Positions 17,642 to 26,764 are shown, counted from the stretch's first letter. The stretch is 64,000 bases of DNA from Larkinella soli (GCF_003703975.1 NZ_QTJY01000008.1:1-64000); one strand, 5' to 3'. The notes: generated by a model from the sequence alone, not told the origin. Numbers and translations are program-made.

Positions 17642-19990
17642 CTATTTGAAAAGATTGATCAGTTGAATCACGACGGCCGGATCGATCGAAATGCCGGTGT
17701 ACAGCGCATTTTTCAGCAGATTCCGGCTACCGGCCGGTTGTCCCCCATCGAACAGAGGCTGCTGGGCCCGCACCCAATGCAGGCCCGTTTGCAGGGAAAT
17801 ACCGCTCCACAGGTCCAGGCCGACGCCGGTAACGAAACTCCGGGTCGGTTTGGCCACATCGGCACCCAGTAACAGGTGAAATTTTCGATAATCGAACGCA
17901 GGGCCGAATTCCTTAAGCCGTTTGCGACTATAGACAAAATAGGGGTCGCGGAGGTAGGTAGGGAAGGGGTAAATCTTCAGCCCGACCACCGTACGAAGGC
18001 CGCCCAGACTGGCCGTATTCAGCCCGCCCTTCGCGCCGGCCGTGACGTCCGGCTCGTCATACCCGCTATAGAAGACACCGGCGGCCGGCAGAAACCGATA
18101 CAGTTTATTGATCGTAAACTGGCTTTTAAAGGAAGCCCCCTTGGGTTGTTTCGGGTTGGAAATGGTGTAGGTGACCCGACGAGGGGGAAGCGTATCGAGC
18201 AGCGTCGTTTCCACCTGGGTGAAAAATACCGGGGTCGTGTCCTTTTCGGCCACCGGCAGCGGTGCGATGGGATGGAACTCGCGGCCAAAGAAATCCAGCA
18301 GCTGATCGGCGTTGTCTACATAAGCCTTTTCCGTAAGGAACCTGTCGACCGCGGCCTGGGTGGAGGTATCTGCTCCGGGAAGCGTTTTCGCATTGATAAA
18401 CTGAGAAAAGTCGATTCCGCTCAGTTGGGCCAGCACCGGATTGATGACTTCGGCCAGAGGAGTAGCCTCCGTCGCGGGCTTAAAGGCAATATCGAACTTT
18501 ACGGAATCCCGGGCGTTGTACACCATCAGGTTGACCTGCTGATTCTCTGTATACTCCTGCCGGATGGGAAGATTCATCGGCAGGTAGCCGCGCCGGGCAT
18601 CGTGGTTCCGCATAAAACTCAGATGGTCAGCGTCAGAGACAAAGAATGTCCCCTCATACACCAGAAAATCCTTTGTCTTCAGGGCGGCATCCAATTCGGA
18701 CCGGCGGGCCACCAGGGATTTCAGTCGATCCCGCTTCTGCTTCAGGCCGGCTTCTTCCTTCTGAACCGCCACCGTCAGGCGGGCCAGCTGCCCGGAAGCG
18801 GTAGACAGGGAGTCGAGCGCCTTTTGGAAGGCCGGGCCGACCACTCCCTCCTTTTCAACCTGTTTTTCGAAAGCTGCCTTTCGGGCGGTTGGACCCACCA
18901 ATTGCAATCGAAGGCTTTCGACCTTCGACTCGCCGGCCGAAATCTGCCCGTTCAGGATGGGAACCTGGAACGCTTCGGCCAGTTCAAAAGGATGAAGCGT
19001 CAAACGCCCGCCCGTCCACCAGAGCCACCTCAGGGCGTAATTCTGTTTGTCGGAGAGGAACTTGACAAAAGGATCGAACCCCGCTTTTACCCCGGTGTAA
19101 TGCTTCCGGAGCGGTGCGGACAGACCACCGATCAGGGTTGCAAGGTTGGTGTAATCTTGATTCGAAAGCGTCCCGCCCTTCGCTTCGAGGTCATCCAGAA
19201 TCTTCTGTATATTTTTTAGCGACGGCAGGTCCGGAGGAAAAGTTTTGGGCTTGTAGTTCGCTGCGTATTCTTTCTCCCAGGCGTCAAATAGGCGACCCAT
19301 CTGCCGAAGTTCGCCTTCCGTCGGAACCATTATCGCCAGTTTAAGTAAAGTATCCTGCTGCATTTTTGCCATCAGAACCGACGGATTTTCCAGGCGGAGG
19401 GCGTAATTCAGCCGGCTCGTTTCCGGTCGAATCGCAATGGCGTTTCCAAACTTCTCCTTAGCGGGAGAAGTTTGCAGAAAGAGCGGTACTCGTTCCCGAA
19501 CTGCCTGGCCCGACCGGGGCAGCTGGCTCACCTCCAGCTGATAGAGTTTTTGAAGAAAATCGTTCGCTTTCCGCACGTATTGTACGTTTGGATTCGGACA
19601 AACCAACACTTCAATATCAGGATGCAATGAAATCGGCAAGACCCCTGAGACTCCTTTCAGGAAACAGCCGATATCTCTACGAACCACCGGCAGAAGGGTT
19701 GGGCTTATCCCCATTAACCGGTAGGTTTCCAGCGTTTTTTCATTTTGCAGGGAAAGGAAAGCGTCCGTCATCCGGCTGACCAGATCCCGGTAATAAACGG
19801 CTCCTTCCCCCTCGTTCAGGGAAAGGCCCACCTCCAGTTTGGAACCGGCATGAAGCACTTCGGGCGGACTCCCCGTGATCTCCCCGGCGCCGTTGAACGT
19901 AAGGGCCGGGGTCTGGCAGTAGGCAGGAAAAACTGTCAGCAGAATACCGGTCAGGAAGCCGATGGCTCGAAAATGGGTTACGTTTTGCAT
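17642..19990 (-). CDS. Large exported protein of unknown function
   Basis: A 782-residue protein with a signal peptide (MQNVTHFRAIGFLTGILLTVFPAYCQ). Nothing in it was recognised. Residues about 365-445 are charged and Leu/Lys-rich, consistent with a coiled coil (LKQKRDRLKSLVARRSELDA). The last 150 residues have barrel-like alternation and a C-terminal hydrophobic tail, suggesting an outer-membrane or surface location. It is first in the operon with the repeat lipoprotein and the aspzincin. A leader hairpin lies 52 bp upstream. Confidence 0.6.
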   Translation of the reverse strand: MQNVTHFRAIGFLTGILLTVFPAYCQTPALTFNGAGEITGSPPEVLHAGSKLEVGLSLNEGEGAVYYRDLVSRMTDAFLSLQNEKTLETYRLMGISPTLLPVVRRDIGCFLKGVSGVLPISLHPDIEVLVCPNPNVQYVRKANDFLQKLYQLEVSQLPRSGQAVRERVPLFLQTSPAKEKFGNAIAIRPETSRLNYALRLENPSVLMAKMQQDTLLKLAIMVPTEGELRQMGRLFDAWEKEYAANYKPKTFPPDLPSLKNIQKILDDLEAKGGTLSNQDYTNLATLIGGLSAPLRKHYTGVKAGFDPFVKFLSDKQNYALRWLWWTGGRLTLHPFELAEAFQVPILNGQISAGESKVESLRLQLVGPTARKAAFEKQVEKEGVVGPAFQKALDSLSTASGQLARLTVAVQKEEAGLKQKRDRLKSLVARRSELDAALKTKDFLVYEGTFFVSDADHLSFMRNHDARRGYLPMNLPIRQEYTENQQVNLMVYNARDSVKFDIAFKPATEATPLAEVINPVLAQLSGIDFSQFINAKTLPGADTSTQAAVDRFLTEKAYVDNADQLLDFFGREFHPIAPLPVAEKDTTPVFFTQVETTLLDTLPPRRVTYTISNPKQPKGASFKSQFTINKLYRFLPAAGVFYSGYDEPDVTAGAKGGLNTASLGGLRTVVGLKIYPFPTYLRDPYFVYSRKRLKEFGPAFDYRKFHLLLGADVAKPTRSFVTGVGLDLWSGISLQTGLHWVRAQQPLFDGGQPAGSRNLLKNALYTGISIDPAVVIQLINLFK

Positions 19991-20041
19991 AATGGTGTAA
20001 GCTGAGAATCAAAGGAAGAACATATCAATGCGAGTTTCAAC

Positions 20042-20075
20042 GGGACATTTCCCGTATTCTGGGTGGAAATGTCCC
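20042..20075. promoter_or_regulatory. Leader hairpin upstream of the 782-residue gene
   Basis: An 11-bp perfect stem (GGGACATTTCC / GGAAATGTCCC) with a 12-nt loop. It is 52 bp before the minus-strand start at 19990 and no plus-strand gene precedes it, so it may be a 5' leader element, an operator, or a transcription barrier. Confidence 0.45.
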
Positions 20076-20142
20076 TTTTCATTCCGTCTTTTTGCCGAAT
20101 GAGGCAAAATGGTTATTTTAATTATTGAATCGAAACCAACTC

Positions 20143-21310
20143 ATGACACCCGAAACCCAACCACCCAAGTTTCCTGATTCCCCCGAACCCTTCCGGATTC
20201 AGCTGCCCGAGGCCGTCCTGAATGACTTTCGGGACCGACTGGCCCGTACGCGCTGGCCCGATACCGTGGCCGGAGCAGGCTGGGAGTACGGCACCGACCT
20301 CGACTACCTGCAACGCCTTGTCGACTTCTGGCAGCATCAGTTCGACTGGCGGAAACAGGAAGCCGAACTCAACCGCCTGACGCATTACCGGGCCACCGTC
20401 GACGGCATCGGGCTTCACTTCATCCACGAACGCGGTAAGGGCCCCGACCCGCTGCCGCTGGTTCTCTTCCACGGCTGGCCGAGTTCGTTCCTTCAGATGA
20501 TAAAAATCATTCCGCTGCTGACCGATCCGCTTCGGAGGCCATGCCGACGACGCATTCGACGTGATCGTTCCTTCCCTGCCCGGTTTCGGGTTCTCCGACC
20601 GGCCTGCCGAAAAGGGCATGACGGTGTTCCGAATGGCGGACCTGTTCTACCAGCTGCTCCGAAACCGGCTCGGGTACGAGCGGTTTGCCGTCCGGGGCAG
20701 CGACATCGGGGCCGGGGTCGGTAAGGAACTGGCCCGGAGCTACCCGGAAGCGGTGATCGGGCTTCACCTCAGCGGATCGAACCCCTACATTTACCAACTG
20801 CCCGGCGACCTGAGCGAAGCCGAAGCCCGGTTTGCGGAAGATGCCCAAACCTTCATGCAGCAGGAAGGAGCTTACGCCCTGCTCCAGTCGACCAAACCCC
20901 AGACACCCGCTGTCGGGCTCAACGACTCGCCGGCGGGTCTGGCCGCCTGGATCGTGGAGAAGTTCAGGCGGTGGAGCGACTGCGGAGGGGAAGTGGAAAG
21001 CCGGTTTACGAAAGAGGAACTGCTTACGAACCTGACCCTTTACTGGGCTACCGAAACCATTCATTCCTCGATGCGGGTGTATTACGAATCGGCACACGGA
21101 TGGTCGCCGAATGCAGGCCGACGCGTTGAGGTTCCGACCGGCATGGCGATGCTGCCGAAAGACATTGCCGTGGCCCCCCGCGAGTGGGAAGCGCGCGAAT
21201 ACAACCTGACCCACTATACCGTTCTGCCGCGGGGCGGTCATTTTGCCGAATGGGAGGAACCCGAACGGCTGGCGGAGGACATTCGCAGCTTTTTCAGAAC
21301 TTTCCGGTGA
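20143..21310 (+). pseudogene. Epoxide hydrolase gene with a frameshift
   Basis: Two overlapping frames together encode an alpha/beta-hydrolase epoxide hydrolase of about 388 residues. The first frame (from ATG 20143) has the EHN domain (FRIQLPEAVLNDFRDRLA, then TRWPD) and the oxyanion motif LVLFHGWPSSF. Homology then moves to the +2 frame at about 20530, where FGGHADDAFDVIVPSLPGFGFS begins and the nucleophile motif RGSDIGAGVG follows. The net change is a loss of two bases (or gain of one). The catalytic His region (RGGHFAEWEEP) is intact, so the gene was lost recently, or the base is a sequencing error. The 3' frame alone would lack the oxyanion hole. Confidence 0.85.
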
Positions 21311-21323
21311 AAACTGCCTACGG

Positions 21324-21872
21324 ATGGAAATTACGAAAACGTTTTACGCCCGAAACCGCGCCGAATGGCGGCAGTGGCTTCAGGAAAATTACGATAAAGA
21401 ACCGGAAATCTGGCTGGTCTATTACCTGAAAGCCTCCGGCAAACCACGCGTTGCCTATGACGACGCGGTGGAGGAAGCCCTCTGCTTCGGCTGGATCGAC
21501 AGCACGGCCAAGAAACTCGACGAGGAAAGCACGGTTCAGAAATTTTCGCCCCGGAAACCGAAAAGCTTTTGGTCGGAACTGAACAAGGAACGGGCCCGGA
21601 AGCTGATCGCGAACGGCCTCATGACCGAAGCAGGTCTTCGGAAGCTGGGAAGCGTCCTCGAAGAAGGATTCGAGTTCCCGGCCGATATTCTGGAAGCCCT
21701 GAAAGCCGACCCGCAGACCTGGGAGAATTTCAGCCGGTTTCCCGAAAGCTACCGGCGCATCCGCGTCGCCTTCGTCGCCGACGCCCGGAAACGGCCCGAC
21801 GTGTTCGCCCAGCGGCTGGCCTATCTCCTTAAAATGACGGCCCTGAATAAGCAGTACGGAACAAAGGTATAA
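21324..21872 (+). CDS. YdeI/OmpD-associated family protein
   Basis: A 182-residue soluble protein of the YdeI family, starting at ATG 21324 (MEITKTFYARNRAEWRQWL), 13 bp after the epoxide hydrolase frame. Typical segments are EIWLVYYLKASGKPRVAYDD, CFGWIDSTAKKLD and KFSPRKPKSFWSELNKERA. Biochemical function is unknown; E. coli YdeI is linked to stress and peptide resistance. The open frame upstream of 21324 overlaps the epoxide hydrolase and is not part of the gene. Confidence 0.85.
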   Translation: MEITKTFYARNRAEWRQWLQENYDKEPEIWLVYYLKASGKPRVAYDDAVEEALCFGWIDSTAKKLDEESTVQKFSPRKPKSFWSELNKERARKLIANGLMTEAGLRKLGSVLEEGFEFPADILEALKADPQTWENFSRFPESYRRIRVAFVADARKRPDVFAQRLAYLLKMTALNKQYGTKV

Positions 21873-21904
21873 GGCCGGAACATGGCAGGCATGCCGGTAT
21901 TGCT

Positions 21905-21912
21905 TACCTTTG
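21905..21912 (+). promoter_or_regulatory. Probable -7 element for the SDR at 21968
   Basis: TACCTTTG fits TAnnTTTG and lies 55 bp before the start codon. No clear -33 element is seen. Confidence 0.4.
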
Positions 21913-21967
21913 GGCCAGGACGGAAGGTCTTCCGGACTCAAAGAACCTTATTGAAAAATTTAAGTCT

Positions 21968-22720
21968 ATGTCCCGTATTGCGCTGATTACCGGTGCCACC
22001 TCCGGCATCGGACACGCCATTGCCGAAGCTTTCGCGGCTCTTGAATACCCACTCATCCTCTGCGGTCGCCGGCCGGACCGGCTGGAAGAGGTCCGGCAGA
22101 CGCTCGGCCGCCGGACACGGGTCCATACGCTCCAGTTCGATGTGCGCGACCGGGCTGCGGTGGAACAGGCCCTTGCCGGCCTGCCCGACGACCTGAAAGC
22201 CGTCGATATTCTGGTCAACAATGCCGGGAATGCCCACGGGCTGGCCCCCATTCAGGAAGGCGACGTGGACGACTGGGATGCCATGTTGGACGGCAACGTA
22301 AAAGGGCTTCTCTACGTCACGAAAGCGATAAGCCCGGGCATGGTGGAAAAGGGAAGCGGCCACATCGTCAACATCAGTTCGATTGCCGGGAAACAGACCT
22401 ATGCCAACGGAACGGTCTACTGTGCGTCCAAAGCCGCCGTCGAAGCTCTGAGCGAAGGCATGCGGCTGGACCTGACCCCATACGGTATCAAGGTCTCCAA
22501 TGTAGCCCCCGGTGCGGTGGAAACCGAATTTTCGATGGTCCGCTTCAAGGGCGACGAAAGCCGGGCCGCTAAGGTCTATGAAGGCTTTACTCCCCTAACC
22601 GCCAAAGACATTGCCGACGCGGTGGTCTACATCGTCACGGCCCCTCCGCACGTCACCATCTCCGACATCACCCTCCTCGCCGGCGCCCAGGCCTCAGCAA
22701 CTTCGATAAATCGAAAATAA
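21968..22720 (+). CDS. SDR family oxidoreductase (YdfG/3-hydroxy acid dehydrogenase-like)
   Basis: A 250-residue classical SDR with the cofactor loop TGATSGIG, then CGRRPDRLEEV (an Arg pair that suggests NADP), NNAGNAHGLAP, the catalytic Ser in NISSIAG and YCASK. The pattern is closest to YdfG-type enzymes that oxidise serine or other 3-hydroxy acids. It has its own probable promoter. The gene end is followed by a large palindromic repeat. Confidence 0.88.
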   Translation: MSRIALITGATSGIGHAIAEAFAALEYPLILCGRRPDRLEEVRQTLGRRTRVHTLQFDVRDRAAVEQALAGLPDDLKAVDILVNNAGNAHGLAPIQEGDVDDWDAMLDGNVKGLLYVTKAISPGMVEKGSGHIVNISSIAGKQTYANGTVYCASKAAVEALSEGMRLDLTPYGIKVSNVAPGAVETEFSMVRFKGDESRAAKVYEGFTPLTAKDIADAVVYIVTAPPHVTISDITLLAGAQASATSINRK

Positions 22721-22723
22721 ATG

Positions 22724-22850
22724 AGTGATTGAAATGTTGAATGACGGTTCGCCGATGCGATTGAATGTGCGCTGCCAGTTTTAGCACCGCGGAGCCCATT
22801 CAATCGCAACGGCGAACCGTCATTCAACAATTCATTTATTCAATCATTGA
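22724..22850. repeat. Large intergenic palindrome with ATTGAATG words
   Basis: The inner arms 22737-22767 and 22797-22827 are reverse complements over 30 of 31 bases, separated by 29 nt. Outer parts (TGATTGAAATG on the left, CATTTATTCAATCATT on the right) extend the pairing imperfectly. It runs into the stop codon of the convergent thioesterase gene. This could be a mobile palindrome or a bidirectional terminator. Confidence 0.7.
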
Positions 22851-23332
22851 AATATCATGCACGTGGTGGTGCCGTGGGCGTAGAGTTTGCCCTGTTCGTC
22901 TTCGACGCGGGCTTCGGCGGTGGCGACGCTGCGGCCGACGTGAATCACGACGCCGGTGCAGATCAGCCGGCCGGTTTTGGCCGTAATCGGGCGTACCATG
23001 TTCACCTTTAGTTCTAGGGTCGTGTAGCCCACCCCTTCCGCCAGTTGGGTATGGATGGCGCAGCCCATGGCCGAATCGCAGAGCGTACAGACCAGCCCGC
23101 CGTGTACGACGCCGATGGGGTTATAATGGAATTCGGCGGGCGTCACCGCAAAAACTGCCTTTCCTTCTTCCATCGAAACCGGCTCAAAATCGAGGGTTCT
23201 GGCGATGGGCGGAGGAGGATTCTGCCCATCCAGGATACTCTGTAAGTACGCCATGCCCGACATCTTCTTGGCGGCCTGGGCGCCTTTCATCGGGTCTTCC
23301 CAGTTGTAGTTTCTTTCTCTTTTCTCTGCCAT
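22844..23332 (-). CDS. PaaI family hotdog thioesterase
   Basis: A 162-residue hotdog-fold protein, starting at ATG 23332 (MAEKRERNYNWEDPMKG). The PaaI signature HYNPIGVVHGGLVCTL and AMGCAIHT are present, with Asp/Glu-rich active-site strands, consistent with hydrolysis of acyl-CoA thioesters. It is the last of three reverse-strand genes (marR, dinB, paaI-like). The open frame upstream of 23332 falls in the dinB overlap and is not credible. Substrate unknown. Confidence 0.86.
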   Translation of the reverse strand: MAEKRERNYNWEDPMKGAQAAKKMSGMAYLQSILDGQNPPPPIARTLDFEPVSMEEGKAVFAVTPAEFHYNPIGVVHGGLVCTLCDSAMGCAIHTQLAEGVGYTTLELKVNMVRPITAKTGRLICTGVVIHVGRSVATAEARVEDEQGKLYAHGTTTCMIFQ

Positions 23333-23399
23333 GCGATTGGTTGGAGTGATGAAGGGCTTAGAGGTCGGAGGATGTTTGGACTTCACCCCCATTTGCTTT

Positions 23400-23855
23400 C
23401 TAAACCTCATTCTTCATCTCTCCTTTTTTTAACGCCTGGGCCATCTGGCCGATATGATACGAATTGTGATGCATGATAAAAACCAGCCCCTGAAGGCGGG
23501 TGACCGAGCCGACCTGGCTGCTGACGACTTCCTGCCACTGATCGTCCGGCATTTGTCCGATGGCGGTGGTCATGGCCTCCAGTGCCTGCCGCAGCAGGGC
23601 CTGAACGGCATCCGGAGAGAGTTCTTCGCCCGGATCGGACGCCCGCAGGGTCCGGGGTTCGAACGGGATCTCGAAGCCGAAAAACGGCTTTCCGAAATCC
23701 AGTATCGATTCGGCGATGTGCAGGGCGATGAATCCGGCCGAAGCCGTCTCCGGCCGGAGCCGGTTCCGGAAATTGTCCGGGGTCAGTTTTTTCAGCGGTC
23801 CGGCGAGTGATTGCCGGTGGGCATTCCAGATTTCGGTGAGCAGTTCGGTTTTCAT
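23400..23855 (-). CDS. DinB family protein
   Basis: A 151-residue four-helix-bundle protein of the DinB/YfiT type. The metal-binding His pattern is seen in ALHIAES and HHNSYHIGQ. Such proteins include thiol-dependent transferases, but the substrate here is unknown. The start overlaps the stop of the upstream MarR gene (ATGA), so the two are coupled. Confidence 0.86.
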   Translation of the reverse strand: MKTELLTEIWNAHRQSLAGPLKKLTPDNFRNRLRPETASAGFIALHIAESILDFGKPFFGFEIPFEPRTLRASDPGEELSPDAVQALLRQALEAMTTAIGQMPDDQWQEVVSSQVGSVTRLQGLVFIMHHNSYHIGQMAQALKKGEMKNEV

Positions 23856-24337
23856 GGGAATGATTCGTGGTTCCGGCCGGCCTTTACGGAAAAAAGCTGG
23901 TCGGAAAACTGCGCCAGCGCTTGGAGGGAATCTTCCCCCAGTTTGTCGCGCACCTGTTCATGGACTTCCTTCCAGATTGTATGACACCGTTTGGCGACCC
24001 GGTTGCCTTCCTCAGTCAGATACAGCCCGTTCCGGACATTTTCTCCGATCCAGCCGTGCCGCAGCAACCCCTGCACATCCCGACTGAGCGCCGATTTCTC
24101 GATCTGGAGCCGACGCGACAGCATGACCTGACGGACGCCCGGCTGCGCGAAGATGCTCATCAGCAGGCTGGCCTGGGCATACGTTACCCCGACCGGTGCA
24201 AAAGCCTCATTGTATAGCGAGGTGATGATGCGCGAAAGCATCCGCAGACGCCCGGCTACGCAGAAATTGGTGTCGGTCGCTCCGGCCCTGTCTTCTTCCT
24301 GTGCCAATTTTCCGGTTTTTGGCGAAAGATAGACCAA
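23852..24337 (-). CDS. MarR family regulator
   Basis: A 161-residue MarR protein with a winged helix at about residues 55-125 (VRQVMLSRRLQIEKSALSRD). No ATG lies before the first conserved helix, so the TTG at 24337 is taken as the start; this is uncertain. It leads an operon with dinB and the thioesterase. A near-palindromic TTGT-GTAT-ACAA site lies just upstream, which fits autoregulation. Confidence 0.82.
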   Translation of the reverse strand: MVYLSPKTGKLAQEEDRAGATDTNFCVAGRLRMLSRIITSLYNEAFAPVGVTYAQASLLMSIFAQPGVRQVMLSRRLQIEKSALSRDVQGLLRHGWIGENVRNGLYLTEEGNRVAKRCHTIWKEVHEQVRDKLGEDSLQALAQFSDQLFSVKAGRNHESFP

Positions 24338-24341
24338 AAGT

Positions 24342-24355
24342 GTTGTGTATACAAC
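24342..24355. promoter_or_regulatory. Possible MarR operator
   Basis: GTTGT-GTAT-ACAAC, arms of 5 bp around 4 bp, starts 4 bp before the marR start codon. MarR-family proteins often bind TTG...CAA palindromes of this size. The role is inferred. Confidence 0.45.
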
Positions 24356-24380
24356 CGGCCTTACTGAACGGTAATCCGGT

Positions 24381-25394
24381 CTATTCCTGCACCTTTTTTA
24401 CCCGATTAGTACGCAATTCCGTCGGTTCTGGCCCGCTCAGGGCAGCCTTCGGCGGGCGCTGGCTCCAGTAGGTGGCCAGCAGCGAACCGGTCGTGTTCAT
24501 GATCGGCCCGAAAAGGGCAGGTGCCAGACCGACGGTGGCTACTTTCCCCATCTGAAGGGCAATGCCCGAGGCCAGCCCGCCGTTCTGCAACCCGACCTCG
24601 ATGGCGACGGTCCGGCAGCTCTGCTCGTCGAGTCGGAACAGACGGCCGCTCCAGTAGCCGAGCAGAAAACCGCTCAGGTTGTGGATCAGCACACACAGGG
24701 CCAGCGTCCAGCCGACCGTCAGCAGGCTGTCACGGCCGGCCGCCGTGATGATCCCCACGATCAGGACGATCCCGCCCATGGACACGAGCGGCATAATGCG
24801 GTTCAGCACCACCGCCGACTTATGGAAAACCCGGTTCAGAATCAGGCCGAGTGCTACGGGGGCGATGATGATCTGCATGATTTCCACCATCATCTTCCAG
24901 AACTCGATCTCGATGAACTGACCGGCCAGCAGCTTCATCAGGGCAGGCGTCATAAAGGGCGCGAGCAGGGTCGAAATGGAGGTAACGGTGATGGAAAGCG
25001 GTACGTCGGCTTTGGCGATGAAACACATTACGTTGGACGCCAGACCGCTGGGCGAGCAGCCGATCAGAATTACCCCGGCCGCAATTTCGGGCGGAAAGTT
25101 GAAAACGTTGGCCAGGGTATAACCCAGCCCCGGCATGATGATGAAGTGACAGATGACCCCGATCAGCACCGCTTTCGGCGTCTTGACCACCCCTTCGAAG
25201 TCCCGGATGGACATGGTGGTACCCATGCCGAGCATAATGATCTGAAGCAGGGGGAGAATCAGTTTTTTGAGAGGAAAGCCGCCGATCTGGGTAAAGGGCT
25301 GCGGGAAGGTCATCGCCAGAACCACCACCAGAACGATCAGGACGGTGTAGACAAGGTTGCGCCAGGGCGACTGCGCATTGGTTTCAGTTTTCAT
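24381..25394 (-). CDS. Bile acid:sodium symporter family transporter
   Basis: A 337-residue membrane protein with about nine or ten hydrophobic segments and the SBF-family motifs GCSPSGLASNVMCFIAKAD and EVGLQNGGLASGIAL. Bacterial members move bile acids, pantoate or other organic anions with sodium, so the substrate is open. It is on the same strand as the MarR operon but upstream of it, with a gap of 44 bp. Confidence 0.88.
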   Translation of the reverse strand: MKTETNAQSPWRNLVYTVLIVLVVVLAMTFPQPFTQIGGFPLKKLILPLLQIIMLGMGTTMSIRDFEGVVKTPKAVLIGVICHFIIMPGLGYTLANVFNFPPEIAAGVILIGCSPSGLASNVMCFIAKADVPLSITVTSISTLLAPFMTPALMKLLAGQFIEIEFWKMMVEIMQIIIAPVALGLILNRVFHKSAVVLNRIMPLVSMGGIVLIVGIITAAGRDSLLTVGWTLALCVLIHNLSGFLLGYWSGRLFRLDEQSCRTVAIEVGLQNGGLASGIALQMGKVATVGLAPALFGPIMNTTGSLLATYWSQRPPKAALSGPEPTELRTNRVKKVQE

Positions 25395-25472
25395 CAGGGT
25401 TCAGGAAAATAGGAATAAGGAGGAAATATAAGGCGAAATCAGGTTAATTCAGCAGGATTTCCTTTTCATTTT

Positions 25473-26402
25473 TCAGGATTTGAAATCAGGATTGTTCATG
25501 GTCGCCAGCACGCCCTCCTTCAGCGCGTAGGTCGACACCCGAATCCGGCGGATCGCGAAGGCCCGCAGCACGTAATCGATCAGGCAGGACGCCACCACGA
25601 TCATATCGACCCGCAGTTCGATCATCCCCGGAAGTTCCATCCGGGCGGCATGGTCCCGGGTCAGAAACAGTTCATAGGAACGGTAAAACTCGGCCACGGG
25701 CAGGTCGAAGGCGGTTTCGTCCGGCGCCGGAAGATGCCCTTTCTCCTTCATATACTGCATATCGACCAGCGTATCGAACGTTCCCGAAGACCCCACCAGC
25801 ACCTCCGGCGCATACTGGTGAACGGCATTGGCGAGGGGAAGCAGCCGTTCCTGAAAAAAATTTCCCAGCCGCCGGACGGCCCCCGGGCTGATGGGGTCGG
25901 TATCCAGAAACCGCTCCAGCAGCCGTTGCCCGCCGATTTCGAAGCTTTGTTTCCAGAAGATGCGTTCCTGATTACAAAGAATGAATTCGACGCTGCCGCC
26001 CCCGATGTCCATGACCATGGCCGCCCGGTCGTCGAGCGCCCCGGCCGACCGGACCCCGAAATAGATGTATTCGGCCTCCTGGTCGCCCGAGATGATACGG
26101 ATGGGAATACCGGTTTCGGCCCGGACGATTTCGACGAATTCCTGCTGATTGCCGGCGTTTCGGATGGCGCTGGTTCCGGTAGCGACGACCTCTTCGGGCC
26201 GGACGCCGTGCCGGTCGAGCACTTCGCGAAAATACCGCAGCACGCCCAGGGCCCGCCCAACGGCCTCTTCAGCAATAATGCCCTGATTGATACCGGCCTT
26301 TCCGATTTTGGCGGGGCGGCTTTCCCGAAACAGGGTCCGGCCGGACTCCGTGATCATTAAGTGAAACGTATTCGTTCCGAGGTCGATGACTGCCTGTTTC
26401 AT
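25473..26402 (-). CDS. Ppx/GppA family phosphatase (exopolyphosphatase-like)
   Basis: A 309-residue actin/Hsp70-fold phosphatase, starting at ATG 26402 ([17 protein letters not shown]). The two phosphate-binding loops are DLGTNTFHL and [11 protein letters not shown], and the [12 protein letters not shown] segment is typical. Members split polyphosphate or pppGpp. The length (about 310) matches the short single-domain form without the C-terminal HD domain. It is divergent from rpsU. Confidence 0.88.
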   Translation of the reverse strand: MKQAVIDLGTNTFHLMITESGRTLFRESRPAKIGKAGINQGIIAEEAVGRALGVLRYFREVLDRHGVRPEEVVATGTSAIRNAGNQQEFVEIVRAETGIPIRIISGDQEAEYIYFGVRSAGALDDRAAMVMDIGGGSVEFILCNQERIFWKQSFEIGGQRLLERFLDTDPISPGAVRRLGNFFQERLLPLANAVHQYAPEVLVGSSGTFDTLVDMQYMKEKGHLPAPDETAFDLPVAEFYRSYELFLTRDHAARMELPGMIELRVDMIVVASCLIDYVLRAFAIRRIRVSTYALKEGVLATMNNPDFKS

Positions 26403-26499
26403 GCCCGCAGGATACGCAGTTTCAGGCAAAATCTGAAATGAATCTGAGGAAAAAGCCCGAATTCACCCCAACGTACCGGAAATTAGACGGCAACAACAC

Positions 26500-26530
26500 T
26501 TGCTTTTATAGTTCGGTAAACTTACCTTTG
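26500..26530 (+). promoter_or_regulatory. Promoter of rpsU
   Basis: TTG (26500-26502), a 20-bp spacer and TACCTTTG (26523-26530) match the Bacteroidota promoter consensus. The -7 box lies 39 bp before the rpsU start codon. Confidence 0.8.
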
Positions 26531-26569
26531 CAATCCGTTTGGCCTCAAGAAATTAAGTATTATTCGGAT

Positions 26570-26764
26570 ATGATTATCGTAAACGTCAAAGAAAACGAGT
26601 CGATTGACAAAGCACTGAAACGCTTCAAGAAGAAATTTGAAAAGACCGGTGTACTGCGCGAACTGCGTTCCCGGACTGCCTTCGAGAAACCGTCGGTAAA
26701 GCGTCGTCAGGAGATTCTGAAAGCCGTCTATCGCGAGAGAATGTACGGCAACAAAGATCTGTAA
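26570..26764 (+). CDS. rpsU: 30S ribosomal protein S21
   Basis: A 64-residue S21: [20 protein letters not shown], then [21 protein letters not shown] and a basic tail. The start at ATG 26570 is set by homology and by the promoter that ends 39 bp upstream; the open frame further upstream runs through the promoter. S21 binds near the anti-Shine-Dalgarno end of 16S rRNA; in Bacteroidota it is part of the site that hides that sequence. xerC follows after a terminator. Confidence 0.96.
   Translation: MIIVNVKENESIDKALKRFKKKFEKTGVLRELRSRTAFEKPSVKRRQEILKAVYRERMYGNKDL

Noticed and set aside
17876-19219. A 447-residue plus-strand frame opposite the 782-residue exported protein
   Set aside because: The minus frame is longer, starts with a clear signal peptide and is in an operon. 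The plus frame has low-complexity composition and no signal or motif.
22724-22850. CRISPR repeat
   Set aside because: There are two inverted copies with a single 29-nt centre, no direct repeats with regular spacers and no cas gene in the window.
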